Assembly (NCBI GenBank): GCA_900545075.1
Contig: UQXT01000005.1
Coordinates: 1-40,380, forward strand
Length of the DNA stretch: 40,380 nucleotides
Direction of reading: 5' to 3'
Source of the DNA: an uncultured Collinsella sp.
GTDB lineage: Bacteria; Actinomycetota; Coriobacteriia; Coriobacteriales; Coriobacteriaceae
Below the pieces are notes generated by a model that was given only the letters and a program-made list of their open reading frames with translations, did not search any database and was not told the DNA's origin. The position numbers and the translations under genes were made by a program. This document shows positions 40,037 through 40,380 of the stretch, piece after piece. Within the stretch, counting starts at the first letter, position 1; the number at the start of each line of letters is the position of its first letter.

Positions 40037-40380
40037 ATGCCGGGTTTGGGAACGGTCATCAACGTCGCACTTTTGATTGCGGGCGGACTGCTGGGCCTTA
40101 TAAGCGGACGCTTTATCACACCCCGCATCCAAGACACGCTCATGAAGGCGTCGGGGCTGTGCGTTCTGTTTATCGGACTGGGCGGCACCATGCAAAAGAT
40201 GCTCGTCATTGACGGAAAAGCGCTGGCGACCACCGGCACCACCATGCTCATCGTCTCGTTTGCCCTTGGCTCGCTCATCGGCGAGGCCATAAACCTGGAA
40301 GCCGACATCGAAAACCTGGGCGAATGGCTCAAACGCAAAACCGGCAGCGAGGGAGACAACGAGTTCACCAATGCCTTTGT
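40037..40380 (+). CDS. DUF554 family membrane protein (cut by window end)
   Basis: The frame opens with MPGLGTVINVALLIAGGLLGLISGRFI, the standard start of DUF554 proteins, and continues through LCVLFIGLGGTMQKML and LIVSFALGSLIGEAINLE to the window edge with no stop; about 114 codons are visible of an expected 220-240. These are six-helix membrane proteins of unknown role, sometimes named YdfK. The ATG at 40037 gives the family N-terminus; a further in-frame ATG four codons upstream is possible. GGGAGG is very close to the chosen ATG, so the start is not certain. Confidence 0.9.
   Translation, partial: MPGLGTVINVALLIAGGLLGLISGRFITPRIQDTLMKASGLCVLFIGLGGTMQKMLVIDGKALATTGTTMLIVSFALGSLIGEAINLEADIENLGEWLKRKTGSEGDNEFTNAF

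Overview
The window looks like a chromosomal segment of a high-GC Gram-positive anaerobe, most likely a Collinsella-type member of the Coriobacteriia. That is inference from base composition, gene content (a long RecJ fused to a helicase, liv transport genes, an Etf-linked FAD oxidase with a ferredoxin-bearing EtfA, sortase-type surface signals) and the lack of obvious transfer genes. No phage, IS element, CRISPR array or rRNA is visible.

Layout. 1-2130: the translation operon infC-rpmI-rplT on the minus strand, with a hairpin leader and a probable AUA start for IF3, and upstream of it tRNA-Leu(CAA), whose 3' end and terminator are duplicated 186 bp away. 2169-11402 (minus): a transglutaminase-like protein, class II fructose-bisphosphate aldolase, then an apparent operon running recJ-helicase fusion, the (p)ppGpp synthetase/hydrolase rsh, and a glyoxalase-II-like hydrolase. 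11627-14134: a bile-acid/sodium-symporter-family transporter (plus), facing cutC and a GalT/HIT-like protein (minus). 14262-19940 (minus): the complete branched-chain amino-acid ABC operon livJ-H-M-G-F, preceded by a doubly deleted remnant of a second binding-protein gene. 20138-28124: homoserine dehydrogenase (plus), a CPA2-type cation/proton antiporter (minus), full-length purL (plus) and an EamA exporter (plus). 28315-32764: a GGDEF protein interrupted by one TAG codon, a 2-keto-3-deoxygluconate permease, the amino-acid exporter pair azlC-azlD, and an HD-domain phosphohydrolase. 32761-36386 (minus): glcD-type FAD oxidase, etfB and an etfA carrying two N-terminal [4Fe-4S] motifs, resembling electron-confurcating lactate dehydrogenases. 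36733-39918 (plus): five tightly packed genes for unrecognised, mostly exported proteins, one with an LAQTG cell-wall sorting signal. The right edge cuts a DUF554 membrane protein.

How the genes relate. Several units form functional sets: IF3/L35/L20; (p)ppGpp control beside a DNA-repair fusion; import (Liv) and export (AzlCD) of branched-chain amino acids; and a three-gene 2-hydroxyacid oxidation module. The candidates for something undescribed are the exported five-gene cluster at 36733-39918, where two products may share a domain and one is wall-anchored, and to a lesser extent the RecJ-helicase fusion and the palindromic intergenic elements at 1880-1994, 3745-3836 and 14193-14261. All coordinates and motifs were read by eye; family names are recognition from sequence pattern, not from a search.
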